A DNA stretch of 44,745 nt from JAKLFA01 sp964450385 (GTDB taxonomy: Bacteria; Omnitrophota; Gorgyraeia; Zapsychrales; JANLHA01). The DNA lies in contig CAYVEC010000017.1 in NCBI GenBank assembly GCA_964450385.1, positions 1-44,745 of the forward strand, in the 5' to 3' direction. Each line of letters starts with the position of its first letter. Within the stretch, counting starts at the first letter, position 1. Made by a program: the position numbers and the translations under genes. The notes under the pieces are model-generated. The model worked only from the letters and a program-made list of their open reading frames with translations, was not told the origin of the DNA and did not search any database. Shown piece by piece: positions 39,001 to 42,000 of this stretch.

Positions 39001-42000
39001 AGTTTGACGAGAGGCTTCGGCATGAGGCGTTTGTCGCCGGACAGTCCCGGGTGTTTCCTTGCACTGAGGCTGTAATGGTCTGGGGACGGGTGGCCCTTCT
39101 GCAATGGGCGGCACAGGGCGCTCCTCTTGAGATCGAGAGCGCGCACGATCCGATCGTTTGGGCGATCGGCGCAGCCCTGGGGCGACTCCACGCTGACGGG
39201 GTGACGCATAAGGATTTATACAATGAACGAGGCCAAATACAGGCGCGACATATCTTTGTGACGTCTCATCCGGAGATCCGGGTTTCGTTCATTGATGCCG
39301 GTATGGCGGAGTACTCTCCGCCGAGAGTTTCTTCCCCTACGGCAAAACAACCGTGTAATTTTTCTGCCTTGGGAGAGAAGAGCGGGTGCCAGCAGGCCCT
39401 GGTTCGTACATTTCGGCATCTTCCTTCTCGTCAGGTGGTTCAGGCCTTCCAGGAAGGGTATCAGGCGGGATCTGTTGACGGAGCGATGGTTGGGGAACGG
39501 ATTGATGTTGAGGACAACGTTTTTTCGACGGTCAGATGTCCCGTGGGGCGTGGGACCTGTCGTGAGCATGCGGAGACATTGGCGCGAACCCTTTGGGCGG
39601 CAGGTTTTATTGTGACGCCCAAGGGATCAGCGCTCGCAGAGGAAATGTATAGCGGCAGTGTGCGGGACGCCAAGGAAACGGCATTGGTTATTCAGGGTGC
39701 GAGGGCGATGTCTGATTATGGCATGGTGACCGGGGGGAAGGGAGCGGCGGCTGATATTCAGGTGCATTCGGTCGACGGGAACGCCCTCTGCGTGATGATC
39801 AACAATGATCCATTCGTTGTTTCAACAACCCAGGGTCTGATCGAGCGATTGATTGCAAAGGGATTTGTGGCGTCCGTGGACCGGCGGCAGCCGTCCCGTC
39901 TTTGGATCCATCGCTGCGTGGAGCAGAAGTTTAAAACGGCGAATCTCAGCTGGAACAACCCAAACCGCGCGGCCGATCTTGAGCGCGCGCTTCGCGGGCT
40001 TCAAGGCCTTATGTTCAAGGAGGAGAACGCACCGGCACCAAGGGATGGCGGGATGGTCGCAGAGGAGACTCCTTCATGGTCTCATTCATGGAGGGGAAGC
40101 CGGGGAGCAGAGGTGCGATGGCTCCGAGATTTTTTTGATACGGTGCGTTTTCATTCGCGCCTCCAGTGGACCTATTCGTTCCGTGACGGCCTGAGCCTCA
40201 CGGTTCCGGCGATCCTTAATTGCGATGAGGCGATCGATGACTGCTGGCTCTTCCCGTTCATCGATGTGCTTCCGGAGTGGAGATTTTTAGACGACCACCC
40301 CGAATTGGCCGGGCCGCTCAGAGAGCTCGGGACATCAGATTATGACGCTGTCTCGCCGCTCGATGGGTCATTCGGAAGGATCCATGTCGCGCTCATCGAT
40401 GACGAGAAAACTGATCGATACAGTCTGTTGATCGATCAGGTCCATCCGAGCCGAGGGTTGCGCGGGGTTAAGCTTGCTGAGAATCCGTACCGGCGGTGGA
40501 ATCATGCCGCGATCCGAAGGATCGCGTGGATTGCCCGGTGGATGGGGTTTGATGTCGTCTACGGTTCGACGCCGGAGCGGATCGCGCGGCAGTGGCCCCA
40601 TATTTGCCGGGCCAATCTCCGGCAGAATTATGTCGTCCCCTTCCGTGACCTTGGCTGGCGGACGGTGGAGACGGATCTCGGCCGCGGGGAAGAGACCCTC
40701 TGGCGGGCGCCGAGGGACGGGGGCATGATCGCCGCTCTGACGGTCGACGACTTTGTGGCGCAGCAGGTTCTTCAGCAGAATCAGGCAGCGGTCCGCGAGT
40801 TTTTAAGCAACGGAAACGCGATCGTCCGTGCGGATGATGGGGCCAGGTTTTTATTTAAACGCAGCGAGATAACGGAAGAAGCGGGCGCCGGTCATCCGTA
40901 TTACAACATATCGGTCCATGAAATGGCAGGCGAGCGACCGGTGTTGTTTGTGGGGTATTGCGTTGTTGAGGTCTCGGCGGGTGCAGCGACATGTAATATC
41001 GATCCCCTGTTCCGTCATTTTAATGACGGTATTTTTGTCGAGCCGCTATACACCGGATTATACCAAGGCATCGGGACAACCCTGGTTTATTTAGCCCTGC
41101 ACTATGTGGCCTTTTTAGGGGTCAATCGTTTTAAGGTTGTTGACACAACATCATCTCATTATTTAAGACGGTTAGGATTTAATGATGAGGATGAATTTTG
41201 TTTGTGTAGAGAATCTGCGGCGCTCGCACAGCCAGGGATGCCATCCATTGAAATTATCGCGCGCTTGGGTTGTGGAGAAAAATTATTTTGGCGGGCGCCG
41301 AGGGACCAGGCGATGCTGTCGTTGACTCGGTCTCGGGAGACCGTCTTTAACGACCCCAAAGGCATGCATATCATGCCCTCACAACGGCTGGCGCAGTTTA
41401 TTGTGTTGATCGAGGAGAGTTTTAAGGCCAAGGGGATCCGGCTCAGTTTTATGTTGAAGAATAGAGTGAGCCAGGAAGAGGCGCGGCCGACATCAGCGCT
41501 GGCGATTATTTCATTGGGGATCTATGAAGGAACGCCGCTCCAATGGACATGCACGTTAGAAGGCTCGGGCAAAGGGTCGGCGGAGATGTTGGTAGATCAA
41601 TTGCTTGAGATTGTGGCGGAGTTTACCAATAATTGGGAGGCGATGAACAAGGGATCCGATACGTATGTCCGCGAGATCCGGGAGATCGCGGGCCATCAGT
41701 CAGATTTCGCGATGCTCGCGGATGCGTCAGAGGGTGTGGGTGCGACTGCCCTGAGGCCTCGCGAGACCAGGTCACCGAGTGAGCGGATCCGTGAATATCT
41801 CGAGATCATGGTGGACGGAGGCGCGAGGTATCCCGAGACAGCGGGCCAGGTCGCGGAGTGCGACCTGCGCGCGATGCTCCGCGAAGGGGTCTCCGTGTCC
41901 GAGGATGATTTTCGCGCGATCCTCGAGGCGTATCTTCGCTTAGGCGGGGATTACAGATATCCCGAGTTCAAGACGGCCGTGTGGTACGCGATGTCGCATC

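Noticed and set aside
38172..39209. Longest antisense ORF (345 codons, minus strand)
   Set aside because: It lies exactly over the tandem kinase pair, whose motifs are conserved between copies. The antisense product has no recognisable motif and reflects the GC-rich codon pattern of the sense frame.
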